From Glomus cerebriforme (Eukaryota; Glomeromycota; Glomeromycetes; Glomerales; Glomeraceae): a DNA stretch of 11,712 bases. Each line of letters begins with the position of its first letter. Positions within the stretch are counted from its first letter, which is position 1. The stretch covers positions 50,728-62,439 of the forward strand of contig QKYT01000641.1 of NCBI GenBank assembly GCA_003550305.1, read 5' to 3'. Of the stretch, positions 1 through 8,640 are shown one piece after another. Both the position numbers and the translations under genes were made by a program. The notes below the pieces were generated by a model, which saw only the letters and a list, made by a program, of their open reading frames with translations, was not told the DNA's origin and did no database searches.

Positions 1-2417
1 AAATGCTTTTTGTTTATCAATACTGGTTCCAATTCCATGTTGGTAACAATATCCTAAACTATTAATTCCAGATGAATTTCCTAAATCTGCAGCCTTTTGA
101 AATAATTCAAATGCTTTTTGTTTATTGATACTAGTTCCAATTCCATGTTGATAACAATATCCTAATTCATTCATTCCAAATGCATTTTTTAAATATGCAG
201 CTTTTCGATACAATTCAAATGCATTTTGTTTATCAATACTGGTTCTAATTTCTAAATAGTTGAATTTTCCAAGTAAAATAATAGAATTTGAATTATTTTG
301 ATTATTTAATAGAAAATTATTAATTTCTTGTAGATTTATATTATAATTATTAAAATAATTAAGGATTATCTGCTTTTCATTTTCATCATAATTTTTATCA
401 AGATGATCAATTATTTTATCAACTAAATTGTTTTCAAATTGATTACTTAAAGATTCTATTTCTTTTGTATTCATTTCATTAAAATTTTGAATAATTTGAG
501 ATAAATCTCCATGTAATGAATTATTAATAATATTTTCAGAATTCTCAATAGTATTTGAAATGAGTTGCTGGTTATTTAATAATTGGATATTCTCATTACA
601 ATTATAAAGGTGAAAATCTTTTATAATGATATTTTCTTTTATAATGATCATCTTTAATTTATCAACTACCTGACTGATAGTTGGACGATCATTCGGTTCA
701 CTTTTCCAACAATCTATAAAACAAAAAAAAATCTTTAATTAAAACAATATTACTCATAAGTCATAAATTAAAATCATAATTACCAGTATAAATCTTTACA
801 TAATCTTTAGATGTATTAGGAACAGGTGTTTCTCTAAGACCTTGTAAAATTTCTACAGTTAACCCAGCATCATATGGTTCATTACAAAAAGGTGGCCGGC
901 CACTAGAGATTTCCCATAAGAGTATACCAGTACTGTAAACATCACTCTTTTTATTTAATGAATAGATTTGTAATTGATTGTTACTATTTCTTTTTCGATC
1001 AAATGATTTTGGATCAACATAAGGAACAATCCCAAATACTTTTGATNGAGAATTGGANNTTTCATCGATNCTTTTTGATAATCCAAAGTCTGCCAACTTG
1101 ATGGTATTTTGATGAACTAATATATTTTTGGAATGCTATTATTAAATACAATAAGTAAAAACAATTAAATTAAATTAAGATAGCTAATATTAAAAATATT
1201 TCATAATATATTGGGTGTCTTCACAAAATGCATGATTGGGATTAGATTAGGATTGAGATTATGATCAGCTTGAGATTAAGATTAGCACTTTAATCTTAAT
1301 TCACAAAAATCAGATTAAGATTATATTAATGTCAGCCAAATATTAATTCAGGCCAAAATTTTGTGTAATATTAAATAAAATTTTTTTACTTTTTTGGTTT
1401 TAAGGTAATACAAAATGCATACCAATACATTTCTTGCATATACATTTATAAGTAAAAATCCAATTAAAATTCTTCTATCATAAATATATGTATACTTATG
1501 CACGTTTATGCATAAATTCCTTTTATGGTAATATGCTAAACTTTGTGATTTTGATCCGTCTAGTGGTTCACTTGGTTTTTCGTTCCTAATCTTACTTATT
1601 GAGTAAGATTGAAATTTCATATGAAATTTCAATTATGATTAGCTTAAGATTAAGCTTAATCTCAATCATGTTATTTGTGAAGCCAGATTAACCACTAATC
1701 TTAATCTTAATCTCAATCACACATTTTGTGAAGACACCCATTGTAAATGAATATAAATGAATTACCAAATCACGATGAATGATTCCTTCATTATGCAAAC
1801 ATGATACAGCATAAGCCAGTTGAAATGCAAGATTAAATTTATTGTTCCAAGTGAGATTTTCAAAATTTTTTTCCAAATAGTTTCGGAGGCTGCCACTATC
1901 AGCATATTCTAATACCATACAATATTTTTTCCTTTTATTTTCTTTTAAGAGTAACAAAAACACCAATGTTAATTAATTTTATTTAATTTTTTTTATAAAT
2001 ATCATTATTTAAACATATAATTACCCAAATTAGACGTGACACCATAAAACCTAATAACATTATCATGAAAATCGATTTTACGCTGAAGTTTAATCTAAAT
2101 AATAATAAAATTTAAAAAATTTTAAATTAGAAATTTATATATCTCAAAATATGTATTTAAGTTATAATTACCTCATGAATAATTTCTTTAACTGTGGTGT
2201 TATTAGAATTAATAAAAGATTTCAATGCAAAATATTTATTAGAATTTATCATATTTGCACGATAAACTATTCCAAAGCCTCCGGAACCAATTTCCGTAAG
2301 ATTATATAAATTTTCAAATTCATAATGATTAATGAGTTCATTAGAAATAGCATCTTCAATCCAATTAATTCCCACATTTGAATTTTTAGTAACATTAAAT
2401 TCAGTGTTATTAGACAT
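1..2417 (-). CDS. Gene A: TKL-type protein kinase fused to C-terminal Sel1 repeats (five exons; 3' end outside window)
   Basis: Exons on the minus strand are 2417-2172, 2094-2025, 1941-1766, 1135-784 and 713-1. All four introns have GT..AG ends and the joined 1557 nt give 519 open codons. The ATG at 2417 follows a TATA-like box and opens just before the kinase fold. The kinase domain spans about residues 38-302: Gly loop GSGGFG (44-49), ATP lysine K66 in FALK, probable helix-C Glu E82, HRD (161-163) with N168, DFG (180-182), SDVYSTG (228-234) and a terminal CWKSEPNDRP. These residues suggest an active Ser/Thr or dual-specificity kinase. The usual APE glutamate is Lys (YVDPKSF). A roughly 120-residue Asn-rich linker follows, then Sel1 units of 36 residues from about residue 426, cut by the window edge. 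There is no signal peptide or membrane segment, so it is probably cytosolic. Four N bases (1047, 1058-1059, 1070) leave three unknown residues in the activation loop. The substrate is unknown. Confidence 0.9.
1588..1662. repeat. Cluster of palindromes within the MITE
   Basis: Three inverted repeats lie close together. AATCTTACT (1588-1596) pairs with AGTAAGATT (1602-1610) across a 5-base loop. A perfect 26-bp palindrome centred on CATATG spans 1608-1633. AGATTAAGCTTAATCT (1647-1662) is a perfect 16-bp palindrome. They could fold as successive hairpins in RNA or single-stranded DNA. Subterminal palindromes are common in MITEs, and nothing shows a separate function. Confidence 0.75.
1655..1682 (-). 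repeat. Internal degenerate copy of the MITE terminal repeat
   Basis: Read on the minus strand, this segment begins CTTCACAAATAACATGATTG and continues GAGATTAAG. It closely matches the terminal repeat, which has CTTCACAAAATG followed by TGATTGRGATTA. It lies about 16 bp inside the right terminal repeat in the same orientation. It may be a subterminal transposase-binding repeat or a trace of nested insertion. Confidence 0.6.
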
Positions 2418-2600
2418 TGTTTGGTATGGAAAAATTCTTACTGTAGAAGTTAAAAAAAAAAAAAAAAAATTAGTGTAAAAATTAAGAAAAATTATTTTTT
2501 TTGCTTATTTATAATAGTACTCTGTATTACCGTATTACCAAACGAAGTGTTACCAGCCGGATGTCAATCATTTTTTACGCCGCCATAGGATATATTTTTG
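2418..2600 (-). promoter_or_regulatory. Probable promoter and 5' leader of gene A
   Basis: On the minus strand a TATA-like box, TATAAATA followed by AGC (2513-2506, then 2505-2503), sits about 90 bp before the ATG at 2417. Between them is an 18-base poly-T tract (poly-A on the plus strand, 2452-2469). Further upstream (about 2520-2600) base composition is less A+T-rich than the surroundings, and GGTAA occurs three times, twice as GGTAATAC. The placement fits a fungal core promoter. No transcription-start data exist, and TATA-like strings are frequent in such DNA. Confidence 0.45.
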
Positions 2601-3519
2601 TATTACAGCTTGCATTTAATCTAACCATAACTCAAATTAAGATAAATCGATTATTTTTGTGACACATTAAAAAAAAAAGAATAACTAAAAAAGGTTAGCT
2701 GCAATTACTCAGTTTGTGTTTTAAGTTTAAATGATTGCGCAAATTAACATCTCTAGATTCTTCAACATAATAAAGGATAGTCTATTACCATGAAAAAAAA
2801 AGTTTAAAGTATAATTTCATGCATAATTTCATTATTTCATGTATAACATGGTCTTCCGAATAATTCCTTTCTCAAATAAATCCATTTTTAATATCACCTT
2901 GACATTGTCGAATGACTGCATTAATTTCAAAGATTAAAATATTAAAATGTAAAAACTAAATATTCCTAAGAATAATCAATTTTAGATCACATTGGTTCTT
3001 CTGTTACCAGTCAGATAATTCTATGCTAAATGAAATTGACTTTAAATGTTAGGCTGTCAGTAATTTTCACATAATTTGAATATTGATATATTTCCAAACG
3101 AATTTAATATTGTAAAATTTGATTTCAAACTACTAATTTGGTGTAAACAATAAATTATTTTTAAAAGAAAAATTTTACAATGATAATGAAAATTGTTAAT
3201 TTCAAAATGGTGAATGAATATAATCAGTTTAATAAAAAATTAATAATACTGTATGTTGTAAAATGTCAACGGTATTTCATATTTAAAAATTAGTTATAAT
3301 GCATTATCATTTTTGTCTTATTTTATTGACTAATAAATAATTTGAAAGTTTTTTATATTACGAGGTTATATTCTTACAGGTATACTTTTAAAAAACTTTT
3401 GTTGTATATAAATTTTTAAATAAATACGATGAATACGGCAATTTTTTTTGTCTAACCATTGAATATTTATAAACTATATAACTAAGGTTTAGATAACTCG
3501 TTGTATAAATATTTATGAA
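2601..3519. other. A+T-rich intergenic stretch, no gene recognised
   Basis: Both strands are broken by frequent stop codons. I found no conserved protein motif, RNA gene or repeat that I could defend. Homopolymer A and T runs are common. Confidence 0.6.
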
Positions 3520-3645
3520 TTGTGTAACGTGTGGTGCGTCTGCGCCTGGTCTATTCCACATTTTTTTTTAGAATGAATTTCTCTATTTTAGGTTCGGCGA
3601 AATGAAATGGTATACTGTGGCGAATTGGTAGGTTGCGTGATCATT
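3520..3645. other. Locally GC-richer patch of unknown origin
   Basis: The segment contains GTGGTGCGTCTGCGCCTGG (starting near 3531) and GGTTCGGCGAAATGAAATGG (3591-3610), clearly richer in G and C than the kilobase on either side. A TATAAATA string precedes it at about 3505. It has no long reading frame, does not fold as a tRNA by eye and matches no RNA I recognise. It may be a promoter of a lost gene or part of a transposon. Confidence 0.35.
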
Positions 3646-3804
3646 CTATTTTAAAATAGTTTTTTATATAATTTTTTTTTTTTTTTTTTGTAAATCAGAT
3701 ATCTGATGAAACTTTAATAAATCACGTGAAAATTTTTTTAAAAATAGGCAGTTTTTTTCATTATTTTGAATAATATTCTATATTTGATTATAAAAATAAA
3801 GTTT

Positions 3805-3948
3805 CCAGTATTTTCGCATGGCCAGCTACAGTATATGTTGCTTTGTCAAGAATTACTTCATAAAGTTCTTATACTATGTAAGAACCAGCAGGACTGTCAG
3901 ACCAAAAATATTGTTTATTGTGAAGCCTTTCATAACATAAAATTGTAA
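3805..3948 (+). pseudogene. Pif1/Helitron helicase C-terminal fragment, frameshifted
   Basis: The frame reads PVFSHGQL up to about 3828. The plus-one-shifted frame then reads VYVALSRITS, and the original frame resumes downstream with QTKNIVYCEAFHNIKL before a stop at 3946. FSHGQLYVALSRVTS is the conserved last helicase motif of Pif1-like and Helitron helicases, and TKNIVY-like tails end fungal copies of this type. A frameshift near 3829 and an in-frame TAA after RITS interrupt it, and all upstream helicase motifs are missing. It is non-functional. Confidence 0.65.
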
Positions 3949-4253
3949 ATATAATTTATATCCCAGAAGTAAATAGGAATAATGATGTAGTAATGAGAGA
4001 AAAGAAAAAAAGAAAGTTCATACCGAAAGGACAAGGAAAATTTATCAGAAAACTATAATATAGGCAATATATTTTTTTTTTTTTTTATTCGGCAATTGAT
4101 ATCAATATTAACTATAAATTTCTAATTATACTTTAAGCTACTTATTGATACCATTTTCCTGATTATAAATCAGAATGTTTTTTTGTTTATATCACAGCTT
4201 ATTTCTGGAATGTTTTTATGTACACGATTTACTATATTAAATTAAGTTCATTG

Positions 4254-4276
4254 AACCCGGTGCGAAGCAACGTGTT
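4254..4276 (+). repeat. Helitron terminal hairpin
   Basis: Arm 4254-4263 (AACCCGGTGC) faces arm 4267-4276 (GCAACGTGTT) across loop GAA. Eight of ten positions pair; the two mismatches look like mutations in a formerly perfect stem. The CTAG end lies four bases after the second arm. Confidence 0.65.
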
Positions 4277-4289
4277 ATGGCTAGTATTC

Positions 4290-4818
4290 ATAATAAAAAA
4301 AAATAACCTTAATGTTTTAAAGTCTGAATTTATTAGTAGTTTTAGTACGAACTAGTGAATTTTTTTTAATCAATTTAATTATAGATATAGTGAAGTGTTT
4401 AATAATTACGTAAGACAAATTAAAAAAAAATTAAAAAATTTGATTGGGCGGTGAAACGTATGTAATTTTTTAAATAAAATTAATCAAAATAAAAACAATT
4501 TTCTTTTAAGTAAATTTAAAAATAAAGGATAACATGAAGTGCTTGTGATAATTAAGTAAGCAAAAAAGTCAATATTTATATTCAAGAAAATCGCTATTAC
4601 AAATTTCACTTGATTTTTTTGCGCGTAATACAAAAATCAAAACAAAAAACTCATTATTATATAATCTGGATTCAAAGAATCAATGAATAATTAAAATTGG
4701 ATTAGTGATAATGGTATGATACACTTTGATTATTTATCTCAGTCTAATAAACAATTCATAATTACACTGAAATTACATAATACTGGCTAAGATTGCTTGC
4801 TGAAACTGGTGCCGAAAA
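4290..4818. other. A+T-rich intergenic stretch, nothing recognised
   Basis: It lies between the Helitron end and the kinase relic. No reading frame, RNA gene or repeat could be supported on either strand. Confidence 0.55.
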
Positions 4819-5200
4819 CTATTTAGATCTGGTTGCTACAACATACATAATCATACCAAAATTGTATATCTTTGTTCTCATAGCAATTCAAGAGCTACTG
4901 TACATAAGTAAGGCAATATCTCCGTAAATTTTTGTATCATCTATATTGGCTTCTCCATTAACTCCACATAATCCCATATCTAAAATACATAATGTTGCAT
5001 CTACAAGTGAAGCAGAAATTGAATAAACTTCCTATGTGAAAATAACGATAAACTCTATTTTTTTATGAATATTTCTGTTTTCTTAATATTTAACAATGAA
5101 TTAATTTTAACACTACAATTAAATTGGCCATAATGTTCATAAAAATCTCCACCTTCTGTGTAATTAAGAATTATAGTATAATTTGTTGTATCTGGGTTTT
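4819..5200 (-). pseudogene. Decayed protein kinase relic
   Basis: On the minus strand, about 5195-5120 reads NPDTTNYTIILNYTEGGDFY, matching kinase subdomain V (hinge, as in NYIMVLEYAEGGDF). From about 5019 to 4819 one frame reads ILDMGLCG (DFG region as DMG, codons 4980-4972), then TKIYGDIAL (activation loop), then KIYNFGMIMYVVATR (subdomain IX). Stop codons break it after the YSSS codons and after TRSK, and the catalytic HRD segment between hinge and DMG is missing. DMGLCG differs from DFGLSK of genes A and B, so this came from another kinase subgroup, not from a local copy of them. It lies on the same strand as genes A and B. No Sel1 repeats are visible beside it. Confidence 0.6.
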
Positions 5201-6640
5201 AATATTATCGAACCATTCAAAAGAAGACGCTTTAACCTATCAAATCATAAAAGAATTATATTATTAAATTATGTAAGTATGATATTCAAATTAAATTTAT
5301 AAAAAAAACTTATATTCAATTAACAGTTAACATTTTGTGAACTATGATATATAAGTATTTTTTAAAACAACTTTATAAATTTTAGACCTCTTTACCAATC
5401 TTTTTTCTAGAAACGATTCATACGCATGGGATTATGACTGATCAGCAGTAACTCTGGTCAATTATATCGTGCCGGCCCGAATTATTACAAAATCCTAGTA
5501 TTTTGATAAGTTTGACCTGTTTCTTTGTAATTCTAGTTGGAACTATTTATTTTCACTTTTATGGGTGGTAGATAGTATATTTATTGTGACCAGTATATAA
5601 ATACATATTCACATGCAGATTGGTTTGTGAATCCTTCGTGATTTTTCCAAGACGTTTTATTTAATTTGATTGGAATAATTCCTTAAGTAAAAAATTCAAA
5701 GTCTATTTCCCATTTTATTTTTGTTTCTGTAAAATAATAATAATAATAATAATAATAATAATTTTTTATGAACTGCTCATATTTCCATGCATGTTGCATA
5801 CTATACAATAGGCGAATAGAAATTGGCAAGGAATATACAGTAATGCTAAAATATCCATCCTGACTTCGAATAAAAGAAATAGTTACATAATTTACAATAA
5901 AATTAAGGCTACAGCTAATTAAGAGGAAAAAATGACTTCATAATTGCTGGTCTGATACTACCATGAATATTTAACGAGTATTTTTGTTTTAACTTTAAAG
6001 TAAATAGATGAAAAATTTTTTCTCTCCAATATTTAAAATCAGATTATGCGAAAATCAAAAAAGAAACATTATTTGCTCAATATTAGTCTGCCAATGATTA
6101 TCTCGATTATCAATTAAAAGTTTACAAAAATCAAATCAAGGTTTTGGAATGAAATATGTTTGTTTCGAATAATAAATTGCAAAAAAAATTTTAAATGTTT
6201 GAAATAATTCCTTAATTTTATGTAATTATTTGACGAATGAAATAAATTATAAGTAAAAATCGTGATCTTTCAGATATTAGTAATATTTTTACAAGCGTCG
6301 GTACTGAAATAAGTTTACATATAACTTCAATTTAATTTAGTAATTGCTAAACTATTTATAAAGTTTATTAAACTGATTAAAAAAAAATTCATCTTGTCTA
6401 ATTCAATTGAATAATTACCATCAATTGAAAAAATTTTCAATGATGAAAATAATGGGTCTAAAATGAAGAAAAAAAATCATTTATCTATGAAACAATCCTT
6501 CACGAATAAAATAATTAATAACATCAATAATTTGTCTCTGACAAGAACCTATATGTTGTCATTTCCAATAATTATTAATATCGAAATTCCTTTATATTTT
6601 ATTTTCAGATCAATTATTATAAGAAATTTTATTTGAAGAA
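5201..6640. other. A+T-rich intergenic stretch with one microsatellite
   Basis: No gene could be supported. It contains the AAT microsatellite and a TATATAAATA string near 5594 that resembles a TATA box but precedes no reading frame. The rest is stop-rich in all frames. Confidence 0.5.
5733..5762. repeat. (AAT)10 microsatellite
   Basis: Ten uninterrupted AAT units, followed by a T run. It is a likely length-polymorphic marker between isolates. Confidence 0.95.
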
Positions 6641-6706
6641 TTGGATATGATACTGATCATGATGTGTTGATTGAAGATCATATTGAAGTTGTTAAAAATA
6701 ATTCAT

Positions 6707-8222
6707 TCAAATTATAAAAATTTACAAAAATGTTTAGAATTATATTATGATGATTATTTAGAATTTTTTATCAACTTATTCATTTGAATTAACTAGTTAA
6801 GAAAAATTAGAAAAATTGGACTTTATCTAATTGAGTTATTGATCTCATATTTATTGGTGAAAATATACGAACGAAATTTTGATACAATTAAAGTTCTTAT
6901 TACAAAAAGCTCAAAGCGATTTTATTATTTATGGAAAACTTGATCAATATCTTTTCAAAGAAGCAGTCAATTCAATTTTACAAAATATATGTGATCATAA
7001 ATCACGGAAACAAGATATGAATTATATTTTAATAGTTTATAAAATTAATGATTCGAAAAACTTTACTAATTTTCATTTATTATTATGTAATGATCTTTAA
7101 ATCAAATCAATTCCATTAAGAAATTATTTATTTAAGAAAAATATAAGAATTTATTAGAACTGAAATTAGTGATCTAATATTGCATGTTTAGATAATAATA
7201 ATGATATGATTTTCATTACATCATTTATAACAAAAAGTCTTAAACTTATTTCTTTAGAATTTGGAGTTCGTTTAATTCTTTACAAAAATTTATTTTCAAG
7301 AAGTCCTTTCAAATTGATGAATAGTATATTGAAAAAAATATTTACCACTGAAATTCAACAGAATAAACAAATACTTTGCAATTTGATTAGGAATTCCGAA
7401 GAAGCTTTACAACTTATAATTAGATTAAAAACTTTCAATGATAATATTCATTCTGATACGGCATTGCTGTGAAATAATTCAAACAATCTTCAACAAATTT
7501 GAATTAAATGAACTATCACCTTCGATTACTTCAAACATTCAGATAAATATTCTCTTCTATCAGTATTTTTTAAACATTATGAAAATTTAAAGTTCATAAA
7601 GCATCTCTATCCAATTGTCAGATTTGTAAAAATTTTGGGTCCTAAACTTGAATATTATTTAACTAGAAAAGCAGCTAAAACTTTAACATTTCATGAATTT
7701 ATTAAAAAAGAATCCGCAGATGACAATGAATACATTAATTTAAAATCTTTTTTGAAAAATTTGCTTTTGGTTGGAATTTGATCATCCAATTATCCAAAAA
7801 ATTATCTTTTAACAAACCATTAATGAATCTTCAACTCTAGTGATTTTTGGATTAATAGAGCAAAAGATAATGATTAAATTGCATAATGAATTTTTGGATA
7901 ATGCCGGTTGTAGCAATTCATATTGGAAAATGGGAAAGTCTCGAATTTCTAGAATATTTATCTTGAATATTCATCTTGGAATAATTCTACTTCTAAAGAA
8001 TATGTTATTTCCTCAATGAAGCACAAGATAATAATTTTATTAATTTTGAATGGAATGGTAAGATATTAAAGTATAATCAAAAAAAAAATCTATAAAAGGA
8101 GCAATATATAAACTATACATTTGATTTACAAAAAAATTGAAATGAATTAGCTAAAAAATTAGTCATTACTTTTTGATATTAAAAGTTATTACCTCGAGAA
8201 CCTATTTCAACAGATAAAATGT
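6707..8222 (+). pseudogene. Decayed RNF213-like protein, C-terminal part
   Basis: Several plus-strand blocks keep one order while hopping frames. They are 6707-6784 (NYKNLQKCLELYYDDYLEFF), 6879-7100, 7206-7469, 7471-7543 (EIIQTIFNKFELNELSPSIT), about 7546-7778 (NLKFIKHLYPIVRFVKIL, LTRKAAKTLTF), 7837-7903 (LVIFGLIEQK, LHNEFLDN), 7907-7963 (VVAIHIGKWESLEFLEYLS), 8018-8080 (NFINFEWNGKILKYNQ) and about 8117-8167 (FDLQK, NELAKKL). The order matches what I recall of the region after the RING in RNF213-type giant AAA+/ubiquitin ligases: a helical block around LxPxxxxF, an L-HN-FL motif, an ISY/INFEW-like block, then YDLxxIExxL. Many stops and indels, for example an extra T at 7470, show it is dead. 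AAA+ and RING parts are absent. The family name comes from remembered motif order and needs a profile search. Confidence 0.5.
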
Positions 8223-8569
8223 CAACCATATCTGCAATTATGCTTCAGAAGCAATCCATAATTTTAAATAAACTTTATTTTATGTTTAACCAATCATTTT
8301 AAACTAAATTTGAATATACTGTCACATAAAATTCGAATTTTTTACATAAAACTATTGTCAATACAGCAAATAAACTGAAAAAATATTTTAATTTATAACA
8401 AACTATAAAATTTAGGGTAAAGCAAACAAGAGAAATTTTACTAATTTTACTTGTTTTAAGTAATAATGCAATACTACATAAAAAAAAGAACAAATATTTT
8501 ATCTAATAATTGCTGTTAGTGGTTGGATTACTGTTATAGTTATTGGATTTAAAAGGGTTTACGAACTAA

Positions 8570-8640
8570 AATCTGCGTCACAATCAATGATCAGTTGATT
8601 TTGTGGATAGTGGATTTGAACCAGGCATTTTAACTAACTA
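8570..8640 (-). repeat. Possible tRNA-derived SINE fragment
   Basis: The minus strand contains GGTTCAAATCC (8622-8612), a near match to the Pol III B box GGTTCRANNCC. TAGTTAGTTA (8640-8631), resembling part of an A box or D arm, lies just before it. The spacing is far too short for an intact tRNA, and the T stem does not pair fully. If real, it is a rearranged or truncated tRNA-like piece. Confidence 0.25.

Larger units (their letters stand above)
1213..1739. mobile_element. MITE-like non-autonomous DNA transposon inside gene A intron 3
   Basis: The element starts with GGGTGTCTTCACAAAATG (1213-1230) and ends with its exact reverse complement (1722-1739). The inverted match continues imperfectly inward to about 42 bp, roughly 1213-1254 against 1698-1739, with a few substitutions and one indel. 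ATT flanks both ends (1210-1212 and 1740-1742), consistent with a 3-bp target-site duplication. The interior is A+T-rich and has no credible transposase frame. Subterminal sequence is crowded with GATTAAGATTA-type motifs in both orientations. Small size, terminal inverted repeats, a short duplication and no coding capacity fit a MITE. A 3-bp duplication and GGG terminus resemble PIF/Harbinger elements, but ATT is not their usual TWA target, so the superfamily is left open. Confidence 0.8.
1136..1765 (-). other. Gene A intron 3, enlarged by a transposon
   Basis: The donor is GTAATTCA, directly after the codons for HRDL, and the acceptor is TTTAATAATAG, directly before HSKNIL. The kinase catalytic loop (HRDLHSKN) is therefore rebuilt exactly and in phase 0. 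The other gene A introns are 77 bp (2095-2171), 83 bp (1942-2024) and 70 bp (714-783). This one is 630 bp, and removing the inserted element leaves about 100 bp. The splice sites themselves lie outside the insertion, so splicing may be preserved. That is an inference. Confidence 0.85.
3805..4284 (+). mobile_element. Helitron 3'-terminal remnant (helicase tail plus hairpin and CTAG end)
   Basis: The 5' part encodes a decayed end of a Pif1/Helitron-type helicase (see the overlapping pseudogene). About 300 bp downstream comes the hairpin 4254-4276, whose 10-base arms pair at 8 of 10 positions around a GAA loop. ATGG follows, then CTAG (4281-4284), then a host T at 4285. A GC-containing hairpin a few bases before a CTRR terminus, with insertion before T, is the standard Helitron 3' signature. 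The two independent signals are in the correct order and orientation. No Rep domain and no convincing 5' TC end were seen, so the element is truncated or its left boundary is unrecognised. Confidence 0.65.

Noticed and set aside
1348..1632. 94-residue minus-strand open frame inside intron 3
   Set aside because: It lies inside the MITE, has no known motif and starts within a palindrome. It does not join in frame to the flanking kinase exons in any sensible way.
1205..1747. hAT-type 8-bp target duplication around the MITE
   Set aside because: The eight bases on the two sides differ; only ATT is shared.
2880..2960. Minus-strand run INAVIRQCQGDIKNGF as a further gene fragment
   Set aside because: It is short, matches no motif I can name with confidence, and is flanked by stops and poly-A tracts.
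4340..4360. ACTAG near 4353 as the 3' end of a second Helitron on the minus strand
   Set aside because: There is no hairpin in the bases that would precede it on that strand.
5589..5605. TATATAAATA string as a promoter
   Set aside because: No reading frame follows on the plus strand, and similar strings are common throughout the window.
8299..8493. 64-residue hydrophobic minus-strand open frame that looks like membrane segments
   Set aside because: Phe, Leu and Ile richness is what T-rich DNA encodes by default. There is no homologue motif, promoter or partner exon.
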